Assembly: GCA_028687335.1 (NCBI GenBank)
Contig: JAQUAI010000005.1
Coordinates: 1-49,971 of the forward strand
Direction: 5' to 3'
DNA from: Gallionella sp.
Lineage (GTDB): Bacteria > Pseudomonadota > Gammaproteobacteria > Burkholderiales > Gallionellaceae
DNA: 49,971 nucleotides
Below, one piece after another: positions 8,328 through 17,665 of this stretch (the first letter of the stretch is position 1; each line of letters opens with the position of its first letter). The notes under the pieces are model-generated. The model had not been told where the DNA came from, did not search any database, and saw only the letters and a list, made by a program, of their open reading frames with translations. The translations under genes and the position numbers were made by a program.

Positions 8328-8651
8328 TTATTCGGCTGCTACGTGTTTGCCCGATTCATCGTGACGACGATCTGCCAGTTTTTCTTTGTGTTTTACGACT
8401 TGACGATCCAGTTTGTCCACCAGCGCATCAATCGCGGCGTACAAGTTTTCGTCTTCGCACTCGACAAATACATCTTTGCCGCTGATGTGGACGGTCGCTT
8501 CGGCTTTCTGTTTCAGTTTTTCTACGGAAAGAATGATGTTCACATCGATCACATTGTCAAAATGACGTTTGATCTTGCCGAACTTGCCGGTCGCATATTC
8601 GCGGATGGCTGGTGTAACTTCCAAGTGGTGTCCGGTCAGATGGATATTCAT
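8328..8651 (-). CDS. hpf: Ribosome hibernation-promoting factor (short form)
   Basis: HPF binds the 30S subunit and helps to park ribosomes as inactive dimers in stationary phase. The 107-residue product is the short HPF/YfiA type: it starts MNIHLTGHHLEVTPAIREY and has the basic helix around KLDRQVVKHKEK, without the long-form C-terminal dimerisation domain. It lies 14 bases after rpoN, the common arrangement in proteobacteria. Confidence 0.93.
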   Translation of the reverse strand: MNIHLTGHHLEVTPAIREYATGKFGKIKRHFDNVIDVNIILSVEKLKQKAEATVHISGKDVFVECEDENLYAAIDALVDKLDRQVVKHKEKLADRRHDESGKHVAAE

Positions 8652-8665
8652 GATGCGCTCCTTAT

Positions 8666-10096
8666 TTAGAGTGATTTACGGAGATTAACCGGGAGAATGT
8701 TCATTGCTTCCCGGTACTTTGCAATGGTACGGCGGGCGACGACGATGCCCTGCTGTGCCAATATTTCCGACATGCGACTGTCGGTTAACGGTTTGCGCCG
8801 ATCTTCCTCGCCGACCAATTGCTTGATCAACGCGCGTATTGCCGTGGAAGAACAGGTTCCGCCGCTATCCGTTGCCAGACCGCTGCCGAAGAAATACTTG
8901 AATTCATAGATGCCCCTAGGAGTCAGCATGAATTTCTGGGTTGTACTGCGCGATACGGTTGATTCGTGCAACTCAAGGGCTTCGGCGATTTCGCGTAGCA
9001 CCAGTGGCCGCATACCGATCTCGCCATGTTCAAGAAAATTACCCTGACGCTCGGCAATCGCCTGCGCCACGCGCAGGATGGTGTCAAAGCGTTGCTGCAA
9101 ATTCTTGATCAGCCATTTTGCTTCTTGCAACTGTACGCCAAGTTGGCCGCTATTGCCCGCATCGCGTTGTTGCAAGATGCCGGCGTAGAGCTGGTTGATA
9201 CGCAGCTTGGGCATGGCATCGGGGTTGAGTCGTGCATGCCAGCGATTACGGCTTTTCTCGACGATGACATCGGGAATCACATAATCCGCTACGCTTTGGT
9301 CGTAGTCAGAGCCGGGCTTGGGGTTTAATCCGGTAATCAGGTGCTGTGCAGCGCGCAATTCATCATCGCCGCAATGCAGTGCGCGTTTGATGCGGGTAAA
9401 GTCATGAGCTGCGAGCGTTTCCAGGTGGTCGTTAACCAGACACAAAGCGAGCTGGCGGTGCGGCGTATCTTCCGGCAGTGCTTTGAGTTGCAAGGAGAGG
9501 CATTCTTTCAGTGTGCGTGCGCCTATGCCCGGCTGATCTAGGTGTTGCAGCTGTACCAGCGCGGTTTCTAGGTCGTCGAGACTGATATCCAGCTCGGGCG
9601 GAATCATCTCGCTAAGTTCGTTCAGATCTTGTGTCAGGTAGCCGTTCTCATCCAGCGCGTCGATCAGCATGCCTATCAGATGGCAGTCGCGCGTATTTAG
9701 CGTGCCGATGCCGAGGACTTCATGTAAATGTTCGCGCAAGGTGTTGCTTTCGGCGGCGCGCTCGGAGAAAAATTCGTCGTCGTCGCCATCATGGCCTGCC
9801 CCGCTGCTATAGGCGGGGGCTTCATCCCAGTCGTTAGCATTACTGCTTTCGTCGGAGGATGAGGACTCTTCACTTGATTTGGCGGATGAGGTGTCGTTGC
9901 TGCTGCTGCGCGAATCGAGCGGGTAGCTTTGTGGAACGGGTTCGTCGGCAAGTTCCAGCATAGGATTCTCGTCCAGCATCTGCGCCACTTCTTGATGAAT
10001 ATCTTGAGTGGAAAGTTGTAGCAGACGGATAGCTTGCTGCAACTGCGGGGTAAGCGTCAGTTGTTGCGACAGGCGTAATTGCAGGGATGGTTTCAT
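8666..10096 (-). CDS. rpoN: RNA polymerase sigma-54 factor RpoN
   Basis: Sigma-54 directs RNA polymerase to -24/-12 promoters that need an enhancer-binding ATPase. The 476-residue protein has the glutamine- and leucine-rich region I (MKPSLQLRLSQQLTLTPQLQ), an unusually serine-rich acidic region II (about 52-115, runs of S, D and E), the core-binding region III, a helix-turn-helix around the ESTVSR segment and the RpoN box near the C-terminus, read here as ARRTIAKYRE with isoleucine where valine is usual. It sits between lptB and hpf, the standard position, about 30 bases after lptB. Confidence 0.96.
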   Translation of the reverse strand: MKPSLQLRLSQQLTLTPQLQQAIRLLQLSTQDIHQEVAQMLDENPMLELADEPVPQSYPLDSRSSSNDTSSAKSSEESSSSDESSNANDWDEAPAYSSGAGHDGDDDEFFSERAAESNTLREHLHEVLGIGTLNTRDCHLIGMLIDALDENGYLTQDLNELSEMIPPELDISLDDLETALVQLQHLDQPGIGARTLKECLSLQLKALPEDTPHRQLALCLVNDHLETLAAHDFTRIKRALHCGDDELRAAQHLITGLNPKPGSDYDQSVADYVIPDVIVEKSRNRWHARLNPDAMPKLRINQLYAGILQQRDAGNSGQLGVQLQEAKWLIKNLQQRFDTILRVAQAIAERQGNFLEHGEIGMRPLVLREIAEALELHESTVSRSTTQKFMLTPRGIYEFKYFFGSGLATDSGGTCSSTAIRALIKQLVGEEDRRKPLTDSRMSEILAQQGIVVARRTIAKYREAMNILPVNLRKSL

Positions 10097-10125
10097 AACA
10101 TCGGGTTAATCGGGATACCTTCTCG

Positions 10126-10848
10126 TCATAGCTTGAAGTGTTCACCCAAATATACTTTCCTCACGCCCTCATTATAGATGATTTCTTCGGGCTTACCTTC
10201 GGCCATCACAGTTCCGGCATTAATGATGTAAGCGCGGTCGCAAATACCCAGCGTTTCGCGCACATTGTGGTCGGTGATCAGTACGCCGATGTTGCGCTCT
10301 TTCAGGAAGCGGATGATTTTTTGAATATCCAGAACAGCAATCGGATCAACCCCGGCGAAGGGTTCGTCCAGCAGGATGAATTGTGGCGCAGTGGCCAGCG
10401 CGCGGGCGATTTCGACGCGCCGTCTTTCGCCGCCGGAAAGGCTGATCGCGGCATTTTTGCGGATATGCGTGATGTGCAAATCTTCCAGCAGATTTTCGAG
10501 GCGCTCGGCACGTTCGTCATCACTTAATTTTTGTAGCTCCAGCACAGCCTGAATATTTTGCTCCACGCTCAGACGGCGGAAAATCGAGGCTTCTTGCGGC
10601 AAATAGCCCAGCCCAAGCCGTGCGCGGCGGTGGATAGGGAAGTGGGTAATTGCAGTATCGTCGATATAAATCTCGCCGCCATCGGCAGCGACCAAGCCGA
10701 CTATCATGTAAAACGACGTAGTTTTACCTGCACCGTTCGGGCCTAGCAGTCCCACAACTTCACCGCTTTCAACTGACAGCGATGCGTCATGCACGACAGT
10801 GCGCGAACCATAAGTCTTTTTTAATCCGACAGCGCGTAAGGTACTCAT
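10126..10848 (-). CDS. lptB: LPS export ABC transporter ATP-binding protein LptB
   Basis: LptB is the cytoplasmic ATPase that drives lipopolysaccharide extraction from the inner membrane by LptFG. All ABC motifs are present in the 240 residues: Walker [10 protein letters not shown], the Q-loop region [10 protein letters not shown], the signature [15 protein letters not shown], Walker [13 protein letters not shown] and the H-loop ITDHNV. Its ATG overlaps the lptA stop by four bases (ATGA). LptF and LptG are not in the window. Confidence 0.96.
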   Translation of the reverse strand: MSTLRAVGLKKTYGSRTVVHDASLSVESGEVVGLLGPNGAGKTTSFYMIVGLVAADGGEIYIDDTAITHFPIHRRARLGLGYLPQEASIFRRLSVEQNIQAVLELQKLSDDERAERLENLLEDLHITHIRKNAAISLSGGERRRVEIARALATAPQFILLDEPFAGVDPIAVLDIQKIIRFLKERNIGVLITDHNVRETLGICDRAYIINAGTVMAEGKPEEIIYNEGVRKVYLGEHFKL

Positions 10849-11432
10849 TCTGGCTCCGGTGGGGTGATGTTTTGGCTGGGAGCAATATCTAGCGGTTCGG
10901 AGGGCTTTGGCTCCGCGCCAGTTTTTGGCTTGGGCTGGAATACCGCGCGTACACGCTTCGGTGTCGTGTCGCTTGCGCTGGGCTTGTTACTGTTTACTTG
11001 GAAAATTTCGGTCTTCTGGCTATATGTGATGAAGTCGCCGCGTACATCATCCAAATCGCGTTTGACGCGGGCGCGTACAAAAAAATCTACCGTTTCGGCG
11101 CGCGTATCGTATTCAATGCGCTCGCCATAACCTTCCACATACTCGTCCAAGCCTTCGCGCTTCTGGCGGAAGCTAGCAGTTTGTCCCCATGCCGTACCAT
11201 GTTTGAAACCGTCGGGATATTGGATAACCACGATCTTGTCGCCGCGTATCACCATCGTGCCCTGAATCATTTGCACGTTGCCGGTGAAAGTGCTGATTTG
11301 TTGTGCATCGTCCACCAGTACTTGGTCGGCTTCGAGATGCATGGGTTTGTCGCGGTCAGCGCGTTCGGCATAGGCGGCCAGCGGCATACAAAGCAGCAGG
11401 ATGGCACACGATTTATTGAGGATTGGGTGCAT
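10845..11432 (-). CDS. lptA: LPS transport periplasmic protein LptA
   Basis: LptA forms the periplasmic bridge that carries LPS to the outer membrane. The 195 residues start with a signal peptide (about 1-22, ending AAYA) and continue with the OstA-type beta-jellyroll (about 28-150), including [15 protein letters not shown] and the YPDGFKHG region. The C-terminal 45 residues are rich in proline and lysine and look disordered. The gene overlaps the end of lptC by 20 bases and lptB by four. Confidence 0.93.
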   Translation of the reverse strand: MHPILNKSCAILLLCMPLAAYAERADRDKPMHLEADQVLVDDAQQISTFTGNVQMIQGTMVIRGDKIVVIQYPDGFKHGTAWGQTASFRQKREGLDEYVEGYGERIEYDTRAETVDFFVRARVKRDLDDVRGDFITYSQKTEIFQVNSNKPSASDTTPKRVRAVFQPKPKTGAEPKPSEPLDIAPSQNITPPEPE

Positions 11433-11994
11433 GAATGCTTCTTACCTGGGCTAATAGTTTCAATGTACGCGCTTTGTTATCCATCTCCAGCCCGATGGCG
11501 TGGGTGGTCATTTGCGCGTCGAAAATCACAACCGGATCGGCGGTTTCCGCCCAGTCTTTGTTCGGTAATAAGTGTAAATGTTCCGTTTGCAGCGTTAATT
11601 CCGAGCGTCCGGCGCTGGCTTCGCGCACGACTTCAACATCGCCCGTCAGAAAAATTTCATCGCTGCGGTTATTGACCGTGCCGCTGCGGGCAGCTGTATG
11701 TATCGGAGGGTGATCCTGCGACAGTGTGGTTATGCGCGGCATGTCCAGCGTAGCGGTGTCGTCATCGGGATAGTGCAACATCTTTTTTGCCGCCATCAAA
11801 AAACGCGGATGCCCTTGATCGTCGAATTTGATAGCTGAAAAATTTTCCATGCTTGCGTCGGGATCGTGCCGGGGGCCGGTTTCCGCTTGGACAGCGAGGG
11901 GTTGCACTTGCTGATTAAGCCAATAAGTTAGCCCGAGCAAACCCAGCAAAGGAATAATGGGAAGCCAGTGGCGCGCGCGCGAAGCGAAGGTCAT
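11413..11994 (-). CDS. lptC: LPS export protein LptC
   Basis: LptC is the bitopic inner-membrane protein that passes LPS from LptB2FG to LptA. From the ATG at 11994 it has 193 residues: a short cytoplasmic start, one membrane segment (about 10-27, LPIIPLLGLLGLTYWL) and an OstA-fold periplasmic domain containing DMPRITTL and the LTGDVEVVREA stretch. The frame is open for 59 codons further upstream, but that part overlaps kdsC and is arginine-rich shadow sequence. The chosen ATG overlaps the kdsC stop by four bases, as expected for this operon. Confidence 0.92.
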   Translation of the reverse strand: MTFASRARHWLPIIPLLGLLGLTYWLNQQVQPLAVQAETGPRHDPDASMENFSAIKFDDQGHPRFLMAAKKMLHYPDDDTATLDMPRITTLSQDHPPIHTAARSGTVNNRSDEIFLTGDVEVVREASAGRSELTLQTEHLHLLPNKDWAETADPVVIFDAQMTTHAIGLEMDNKARTLKLLAQVRSIHAPNPQ

Positions 11995-12509
11995 TTCAGA
12001 TAGGGAGCCAGTTGTGCATCCAGCGTGCCTTGTGCCGACATGATGAGTTCGCACGCTTCGCGCACGGCCCCGTGACCGCCGCTGGCGCGGGTGACGTAGT
12101 CGGAATGTTCGCGTACCAGTTGCGGCGACTGCGGTACGCTGATGGCGAGGCCGACATGGCGCATCACGCACAAATCGACCACATCGTCACCCATATAGGC
12201 GGCGGCATCGCGCGACAATTTAAGTGTATTGAGCAGGCTAACCATGGCATCGAGTTTGCGTTCAATGCCCTGATAGACATGGTCGATTCCCAGATTTTTG
12301 GCACGCAGTTCGACACAGCGCGAAGTGCGGCCGGTAATAATCGCGACTTCCACCCCGCTGGCTTTAAGCATTTTGATGCCGTGCCCGTCGAGTGAGTTAA
12401 AACGTTTGAATTCTTCGCCCGAATCGGAAAGGTACAGGCCTCCGTCGGTCAGCACGCCATCAACATCAAAAGCGACGAGGCGGATCAATTTTGCGCGGCT
12501 CAATAGCAT
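11991..12509 (-). CDS. kdsC: 3-deoxy-D-manno-octulosonate 8-phosphate phosphatase KdsC
   Basis: KdsC removes the phosphate from Kdo-8-phosphate in the synthesis of the LPS inner-core sugar. The 172-residue HAD-type protein has the catalytic FDVDGVLTDG at 14-23, IITGRTS for motif II, and GDDVVDLCVM for motif IV. It has no separate cap domain, as is normal for this tetrameric family. AGGAG precedes the ATG by six bases. It lies between kdsD and lptC, the usual pairing of Kdo and LPS export genes. Confidence 0.95.
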   Translation of the reverse strand: MLLSRAKLIRLVAFDVDGVLTDGGLYLSDSGEEFKRFNSLDGHGIKMLKASGVEVAIITGRTSRCVELRAKNLGIDHVYQGIERKLDAMVSLLNTLKLSRDAAAYMGDDVVDLCVMRHVGLAISVPQSPQLVREHSDYVTRASGGHGAVREACELIMSAQGTLDAQLAPYLK

Positions 12510-12518
12510 GACGTTCTC

Positions 12519-13505
12519 CTAGATAACTTTTGCGTGCAACAGATCGTGCATATTCAATGCGCCGACCAGTATATTTTGTTCGTCCACCACCAGCATCTGG
12601 TTGATGTTGTATTGCTCCATTAGCTGCACGGCTTCGGCGGCCAAAGCTTCCGGCGTGATGCAGCGCGGATGGGCGGACATCACTTCGCGTACAGGGGTTG
12701 TACTGATATCCAGCCGCTTTTCCAGCGTGCGCCGCAAGTCGCCGTCGGTATAAATGCCCAATACATGGTTTTGGGTATCGACAATGGCGGTCATGCCCAC
12801 GCCTTTTTTCGAGATTTCCAATATGGCGGTACTGAGCATGGCATCCTCATGCACCTGCGGGACACGTTCACCTCTGCGCATGATGTCGCGCACGTGAGTG
12901 AGCAAGCGTCGTCCCAAGCTACCGCCAGGATGTGAGCGGGCGAAGTCTTCCGCGCCAAAACCTTTGGCATCCAGCAGCGCAACTGCCAGTGCATCTCCTA
13001 GTGCGAGCGCGGCGGTGGTACTTGCAGTGGGTGCCAAGCCCATCGGGCAAGCTTCTTTGTCGACCCGCGCATCCAAATGCACATCGGCGGCGGTGGCCAA
13101 GCTGGAAGCCGAATTGCCGGTCATGCTGATCAGTTTTGCACCCTGACGTTTGATCACGGGCACGATGGTCATCAGCTCCTGACTTTCGCCGGAATAAGAC
13201 AGCGCAATGAATACATCTTCATCGGTAATCATACCGAGGTCGCCGTGGCTGGCTTCACCGGGATGGACAAAATAAGCGGGAGTGCCGGTACTCGACATGG
13301 TGGCGGCAATTTTGCGCGCGATATGCCCCGACTTGCCCATGCCGCTGACGATGACGCGTCCTTCGCAGCGCAGGATCAGATCAAGTGCGCGCAGAAAATG
13401 GTCATCAAGACGGGAGGCAAGTGCTTGCACCGCAGCAGCTTCGGTAACGAGAACCTCGCGGGCTAGATCGAGTGCGCGCGGGGCGGCAGAAATATTTTTG
13501 TTCAT
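12519..13505 (-). CDS. kdsD: D-arabinose-5-phosphate isomerase KdsD
   Basis: KdsD converts ribulose-5-phosphate to arabinose-5-phosphate, the first committed step to Kdo. The 328-residue protein has an SIS sugar-isomerase domain (about 35-170, with VSGMGKSGHIARKIAATMSS and the HPGEASHGDLG stretch) and two CBS domains (about 205-325). Length and domain order match the family. It is the first gene of the leftward operon and its promoter must lie in the gap to its right. Confidence 0.95.
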   Translation of the reverse strand: MNKNISAAPRALDLAREVLVTEAAAVQALASRLDDHFLRALDLILRCEGRVIVSGMGKSGHIARKIAATMSSTGTPAYFVHPGEASHGDLGMITDEDVFIALSYSGESQELMTIVPVIKRQGAKLISMTGNSASSLATAADVHLDARVDKEACPMGLAPTASTTAALALGDALAVALLDAKGFGAEDFARSHPGGSLGRRLLTHVRDIMRRGERVPQVHEDAMLSTAILEISKKGVGMTAIVDTQNHVLGIYTDGDLRRTLEKRLDISTTPVREVMSAHPRCITPEALAAEAVQLMEQYNINQMLVVDEQNILVGALNMHDLLHAKVI

Positions 13506-13858
13506 GGCGGCGATTATAACAACAAGGGGCCGCGTGAAGGGAGGCGGTGAAAGGCGGGGGGAGAGTTACGGGAATTTTTGCAAAGCGGCGAGTAGTGCGG
13601 CATTATCGGGGGGCTCGCATAATTTTTTAGGGAACTTCTATAAATCCAAATTTTGTCGCAATACTGCGGTGCCCACAAAAAATAGCTCCTTACATATCAA
13701 ATATATGCAGCGTCGCAATTTTTTGTTCGCGCCCCTTCGATGAACTCAGGGCAGGCTTGTCTTGCTTAATAACCAGCCACTTGCCAGCTCGCTGACTTAG
13801 TGGATTGGCTAGTAGTTCCATCAAAACTTTGAATTTATAGAAGCCCCCTTTAGTCACC
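13506..13858. other. Intergenic region between kdsD and the antiporter gene, occupied by a MITE-like element
   Basis: The 353-bp divergent gap contains no gene. Most of it (13630-13848) is a small inverted-repeat element described separately. The remaining 120 bases next to kdsD must hold the promoter of the kdsD-lpt run. It is G-rich and I cannot place promoter boxes reliably. Confidence 0.6.
13630..13848. mobile_element. MITE-like non-autonomous element, 219 bp
   Basis: The segment is bounded by 21-bp imperfect terminal inverted repeats, 13630-13650 and 13828-13848. The left arm reads GGGAACTTCTATAAATCC, and 18 of the 21 positions pair with the right arm. There is no transposase. These ends resemble those of IS5-group elements as I remember them, so it may be a deletion derivative of such an IS. 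Inside, 13732-13756 contains a CTTCGATGAACTCAGG segment similar to a palindromic repeat common in proteobacteria. The right end stops ten bases before the antiporter ATG. Confidence 0.6.
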
Positions 13859-15826
13859 ATGGAAAACGCACTCACCCTTGTTCTGATTTTGCTGGCCACT
13901 GCCGTGATGGTGGTGGTGCTGTGCCGCATTCTGCATTTGCCAGTGATGTTGGGCTATCTGGCGGTTGGTATTCTGATCGGCCCGCACGCGCTGGCGTGGA
14001 TACCCGATGCGGTCGGTACGCAACATCTGGCCGAGTTTGGTGTGGTGTTCCTGATGTTCAGTATCGGGTTGGAGTTTAGTCTGACGCGGTTGATGTCGAT
14101 GAAGCGTACCGTATTTGGTTTGGGGGGGGCGCAAGTCATCGTCAGTATTTTGGTGGTGATGGCGATTGCTCAAATGTTCGGCTTGGACTGGCGCACGGGG
14201 TTGGCGCTAGGCGGCGTGCTAGCAATGTCGTCTACCGCCATTGTGAGCAAAATGCTGGTCGAGCGTGCCGAGTTGAATCTGCCTTACGGTCAGCAAATGA
14301 TGGGTGTGCTGTTGTTTCAAGATCTGGCCGTGGTGCCTTTACTGATCATCATTCCGGCATTGGCTGTCGGTTCTGGCGACTTATCATCCACGCTGCTGTT
14401 CGCTATGCTCAAGGCTGCTGTGGTGCTGCTGGTGTTGCTCGTCTTTGGGCAGCACATCATGCGTCAATGGTTCCATATTGTGGCAAGGCAGAAGTCGTCC
14501 GAGCTGTTCATGCTCAATGTGTTGCTTATCACGCTGGGGTTGGCTTGGATGACCGATCTGGCCGGGTTGTCGATGGCGTTGGGTGCATTCGTAGCGGGGA
14601 TGTTGATCTCGGAAACAGAATATCGCTATCAGGTGGAAGAAGACATCAAGCCGTTCCGCGATGTGTTGCTTGGTTTGTTCTTTGTCACCATCGGCATGAA
14701 ACTAGATTTGGTTAGCGTGGCAGCCGATTTTGGCTGGGTAGTGCTGGCGCTGCTCGGCTTGATTGCCCTGAAAGCATTGGTGATTGCTGTGTTGGCGCGC
14801 TGGGTTGAGGGTGACTGGGGTGTGGCTTTGCGCAGTGCCATCGGTCTTGCGCAAGCGGGTGAGTTTGGTTTTGTGCTGCTGACGCTGGCGGACGGAGCAC
14901 ATCTGATGCAGGGCGAGGTGATGCAAATTACCTTGGCTGCGATGCTGCTCTCAATGTTGGCCGCTCCCTTCCTGATTCAGTACGGCGAAGCGATTGCACG
15001 CCGTTTTTCTGCGGCAGAATGGACTAATCGTGCCATGCAGATGCACCAGATCGCTATTCAGAGCATGGGCAGCAATGGTCACGTGATTATCTGTGGCTAT
15101 GGTCGTAGCGGCAGCACGTTGGCGCAATTCCTTGAGGAAGAAAAGCTACGTTTTATTGCGCTAGACCTTGATTCGCGGCGCGTGCGTGAGGCACTAGCGA
15201 ACAAAAAAAGCGTGGTATACGGCGATGCGGCCAAACGCGAAGTGCTGATTGCCGCCGGTTTGATGCGCGCCAAAGCACTTGTGGTTTCGTATAAAGATAA
15301 GCATTCCGCGCTGGCGATTTTGCGCCACGTTAAAGAGCTGCGCCCCGACCTGCCCGTGGTGGTGCGCACCAACGACGATACCCATGTTGAAGTGTTGAAA
15401 GATGCCGGTGCGGCGGAAGTGGTTGCTGAAGTGTTGGAAGGCAGCGTGATGCTAGCCTCACAGGCGCTGCTGATGGCTGGTGTGCCGCTGAATCGTGTGA
15501 TTCGCCATGTGCAGGAAAACCGCGCTCGCCGCTATGCCGTGTTTAGCGGCTATTTACGCAATGGCCGAGATGAGGGGGAAACTACCGAACGCCTACAAAC
15601 CCGTTTTGCCAGCGTGCTGCTGAAAGAAGACTCGTTTGCCAATGGCAGGCGGCTGCATGAATTGGGTTTGCCCAAGCTGGGAGTGGAAATTAATGCCATC
15701 CGTCGCCGAGGTGTGCGTGGCGCCGAGCCGAGCGACGAAATGTTGTTACAGGCGGGAGATGTACTGGTTTTACTCGGCTTACCGGAAGCGTTGTCGACAG
15801 CCGAGCAGCGGCTGCAAAAAGGCTGA
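13859..15826 (+). CDS. CPA2-family monovalent cation/proton antiporter with RCK domain (KefB/KefC/YbaL type)
   Basis: A 655-residue inner-membrane exchanger, most likely potassium/proton. Residues about 5-385 form the 12-13-helix Na_H_Exchanger domain; about 405-520 is a TrkA-N (RCK) domain starting HVIICGYGRSGSTLAQFLEE, a Rossmann NAD-binding fold; about 570-655 is a TrkA-C ligand domain. The order fits KefB, KefC and YbaL, and I cannot choose among them or say whether glutathione adducts gate it. The start is the ATG at 13859; the ribosome site is weak, and bases -11 and beyond belong to the MITE-like element. A strong terminator follows. Confidence 0.88.
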   Translation: MENALTLVLILLATAVMVVVLCRILHLPVMLGYLAVGILIGPHALAWIPDAVGTQHLAEFGVVFLMFSIGLEFSLTRLMSMKRTVFGLGGAQVIVSILVVMAIAQMFGLDWRTGLALGGVLAMSSTAIVSKMLVERAELNLPYGQQMMGVLLFQDLAVVPLLIIIPALAVGSGDLSSTLLFAMLKAAVVLLVLLVFGQHIMRQWFHIVARQKSSELFMLNVLLITLGLAWMTDLAGLSMALGAFVAGMLISETEYRYQVEEDIKPFRDVLLGLFFVTIGMKLDLVSVAADFGWVVLALLGLIALKALVIAVLARWVEGDWGVALRSAIGLAQAGEFGFVLLTLADGAHLMQGEVMQITLAAMLLSMLAAPFLIQYGEAIARRFSAAEWTNRAMQMHQIAIQSMGSNGHVIICGYGRSGSTLAQFLEEEKLRFIALDLDSRRVREALANKKSVVYGDAAKREVLIAAGLMRAKALVVSYKDKHSALAILRHVKELRPDLPVVVRTNDDTHVEVLKDAGAAEVVAEVLEGSVMLASQALLMAGVPLNRVIRHVQENRARRYAVFSGYLRNGRDEGETTERLQTRFASVLLKEDSFANGRRLHELGLPKLGVEINAIRRRGVRGAEPSDEMLLQAGDVLVLLGLPEALSTAEQRLQKG

Positions 15827-15893
15827 TGCTCCTCCAAGCTTCATTATTTCCCCGTCTGTTTGTAGGAATCTTGCCTACGCACCTGTAAGAAGT

Positions 15894-15923
15894 CCGCTAA
15901 TTCTGTGAATTGGCGGGTTTTCT
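15894..15923 (+). terminator. Rho-independent terminator after the antiporter gene
   Basis: CCGCTAATTC (15894-15903) pairs with GAATTGGCGG (15907-15916) over ten positions, one of them T-G, around a three-base loop, and is followed by GTTTTCT. It separates the antiporter gene from the chemotaxis operon. Confidence 0.8.
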
Positions 15924-15937
15924 CAGCCCTGTTCCCC

Positions 15938-15964
15938 TAAAGAAAATTCAATCCCAGCCGTTAG
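15938..15964 (+). promoter_or_regulatory. Sigma-28 (FliA) promoter of the chemotaxis operon
   Basis: TAAAGAAA (15938-15945), an 11-base spacer and GCCGTTAG (15957-15964) match the flagellar sigma-28 consensus TAAAGTTT-N11-GCCGATAA at most positions with exact spacing. Transcription would start near 15971, giving a leader of about 50 bases before the first receptor gene. This ties the operon to late flagellar gene expression. Confidence 0.75.
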
Positions 15965-16020
15965 AGTGCATTCGTGGCGAGAAGGCTTTGCCCGTTAATG
16001 GTGCATAAAGGGAGAAACAC

Positions 16021-17646
16021 ATGATTACTTGGTGGAGCAAACTTTCGCTGAAGAACAAGCTTCAGTTCCCGATTCAACTCATTTTGCTGCTGGTGATGGT
16101 CTTTGTGCAGCGTACCGCGATGAATGCTTTTGAAGAGCGTGTTTTAGAAGATGCGCGTGAAAAAGCGGCAGTGTCGGCGGATGGTGTGTTGAACGGCCTC
16201 AATATGCTGATGATTAACGGGATTATCAGCGATGCCGAGCAGCGTGCCCTGTATGTCAAAAAAATGGGCGCATCGGATCGCATCATTGAGTTGCGGGTGA
16301 TACGCAATAAACCTGTAGCCGATCAATTCGGCCCGGGTTTGCCCTCCGAGCAACCGACGGACTCAATGGATAAGCAGGCTTTGACTTCCGCCAAAGAGCA
16401 AACCTCATTACTTCACAACGGCGACAAACAATCCCTACGCGTCGTGGTTCCCTTTATTGCCAGTAAAGATTTTCGCGGTACCAATTGTCTGATGTGTCAC
16501 ACCGTGCCAGAAGGTACGGTTAATGGTGCGGCAAGTATCACGGTTGATGTGTCGGACGAATTCATGCTCATTAAGAAGATGGATCAGATGATGTGGGCTG
16601 GTCAGATCATCTTGCAGATTATTTTGTACTTCCTGATTGGTAAATTGATTGCAACCGTGGTGCGCCCAGCGCAAGAGTTGCAGCAGGGGATGGCGGCAAT
16701 GCATGCCAGCGGTGATTTGGCCAAGCGGGTGCCAGTGCATAGCCAGGATGAAATCGGTAAGACCGTGCAAACCTTCAACGAGTTGGCCAATAACTTCCAA
16801 GTTATTGTCACGCAGGTGGATGGTCAGGCCAAGCAAGTCACCAGCGCAGCGCATGCGCTGTCTGCTGATGCTGCACAGCTTGCTGATAGCGCGCAAAAGC
16901 AAAGCGATGCCACCGCATCGGTTGCTTCGGCAGTGGGGCAAGTTAGCAGCAGCGTGGCCCAGGTTGCGGAAAGCACTGATCGCGTCGCTCAGGCTTCTCA
17001 GGATAGTTTGGATCGCGCTCATCACGGACAAGAAAAACTCAACGAAATGATCGAGGAGTTGGCGCGCGTCGAATCGGCAGTGAATGAAATTGCCACCGCA
17101 GTTAGCGATTTTGTTGCCAATACCCAGAGCATTACCAACATGACCCAACAAGTGCGAGACATTGCCGAGCAGACCAATTTGCTGGCGCTGAATGCGGCTA
17201 TCGAAGCAGCACGTGCGGGAGAGCAGGGACGTGGCTTTGCTGTGGTGGCGGACGAGGTGCGTAAGTTGGCGGAAAAATCGGCGCAATCGGCTTCGCAAAT
17301 TGACGAGGTAACTCAATCGCTGGGTAGCCAGTCTAGTCAGGTGAAAAAGACCGTACAGCGCGGTATGGATGCGCTGCAAGTGAGCCAGAATCATGTGCGC
17401 GAAGTCACAGGTGTGCTGGTCGAATCCAATCGCTCGGTGGAGGAAGTGAACCGAGGATTGGATGAAATTTCCGACTCGATTAACAAGCAGCGAGATGCAA
17501 CTCAGGATATCGCCCGCAACATCGAGCGTATCGCCACCATGACTGGGCAAAGTAATGTTGTGGTGCAGCGGACGGTGGTCGCAGTCAAGTCGATGGAGCA
17601 GATCGCCGAAAGCCTGATTAGCTCGGTTAATCGCTTTAAGGTATGA
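16021..17646 (+). CDS. Methyl-accepting chemotaxis protein with periplasmic c-type heme motif
   Basis: A 541-residue transmembrane chemoreceptor. Membrane segments lie at about 14-33 and 190-212. The periplasmic domain between them (about 35-188) holds CLMCH at 156-160, a c-type heme attachment motif preceded by SKDFRGTN, as in the PAS-fold heme sensor domains of some environmental bacteria. HAMP follows (about 212-265), then the signalling domain, whose hairpin tip around 380-425 carries [20 protein letters not shown]. The likely input is redox state or a heme ligand; that is inference. AAGGGAGA precedes the ATG. No C-terminal pentapeptide for CheR tethering is seen. It is the first gene of the operon. 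Confidence 0.9.
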   Translation: MITWWSKLSLKNKLQFPIQLILLLVMVFVQRTAMNAFEERVLEDAREKAAVSADGVLNGLNMLMINGIISDAEQRALYVKKMGASDRIIELRVIRNKPVADQFGPGLPSEQPTDSMDKQALTSAKEQTSLLHNGDKQSLRVVVPFIASKDFRGTNCLMCHTVPEGTVNGAASITVDVSDEFMLIKKMDQMMWAGQIILQIILYFLIGKLIATVVRPAQELQQGMAAMHASGDLAKRVPVHSQDEIGKTVQTFNELANNFQVIVTQVDGQAKQVTSAAHALSADAAQLADSAQKQSDATASVASAVGQVSSSVAQVAESTDRVAQASQDSLDRAHHGQEKLNEMIEELARVESAVNEIATAVSDFVANTQSITNMTQQVRDIAEQTNLLALNAAIEAARAGEQGRGFAVVADEVRKLAEKSAQSASQIDEVTQSLGSQSSQVKKTVQRGMDALQVSQNHVREVTGVLVESNRSVEEVNRGLDEISDSINKQRDATQDIARNIERIATMTGQSNVVVQRTVVAVKSMEQIAESLISSVNRFKV

Positions 17647-17665
17647 GTGTTACAAGGAGATAAAA

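Noticed and set aside
11995..12171. Extended N-terminus of LptC
   Set aside because: The 59 extra codons are arginine-rich antiframe sequence inside kdsC, and the chosen start gives the standard membrane anchor near residue 10.
16435..17550. Long minus-strand open frame (371 codons) opposite the first chemoreceptor gene
   Set aside because: It is antisense to a clearly coding receptor gene, lacks family features and is rich in histidine, cysteine and leucine as expected for a shadow frame.
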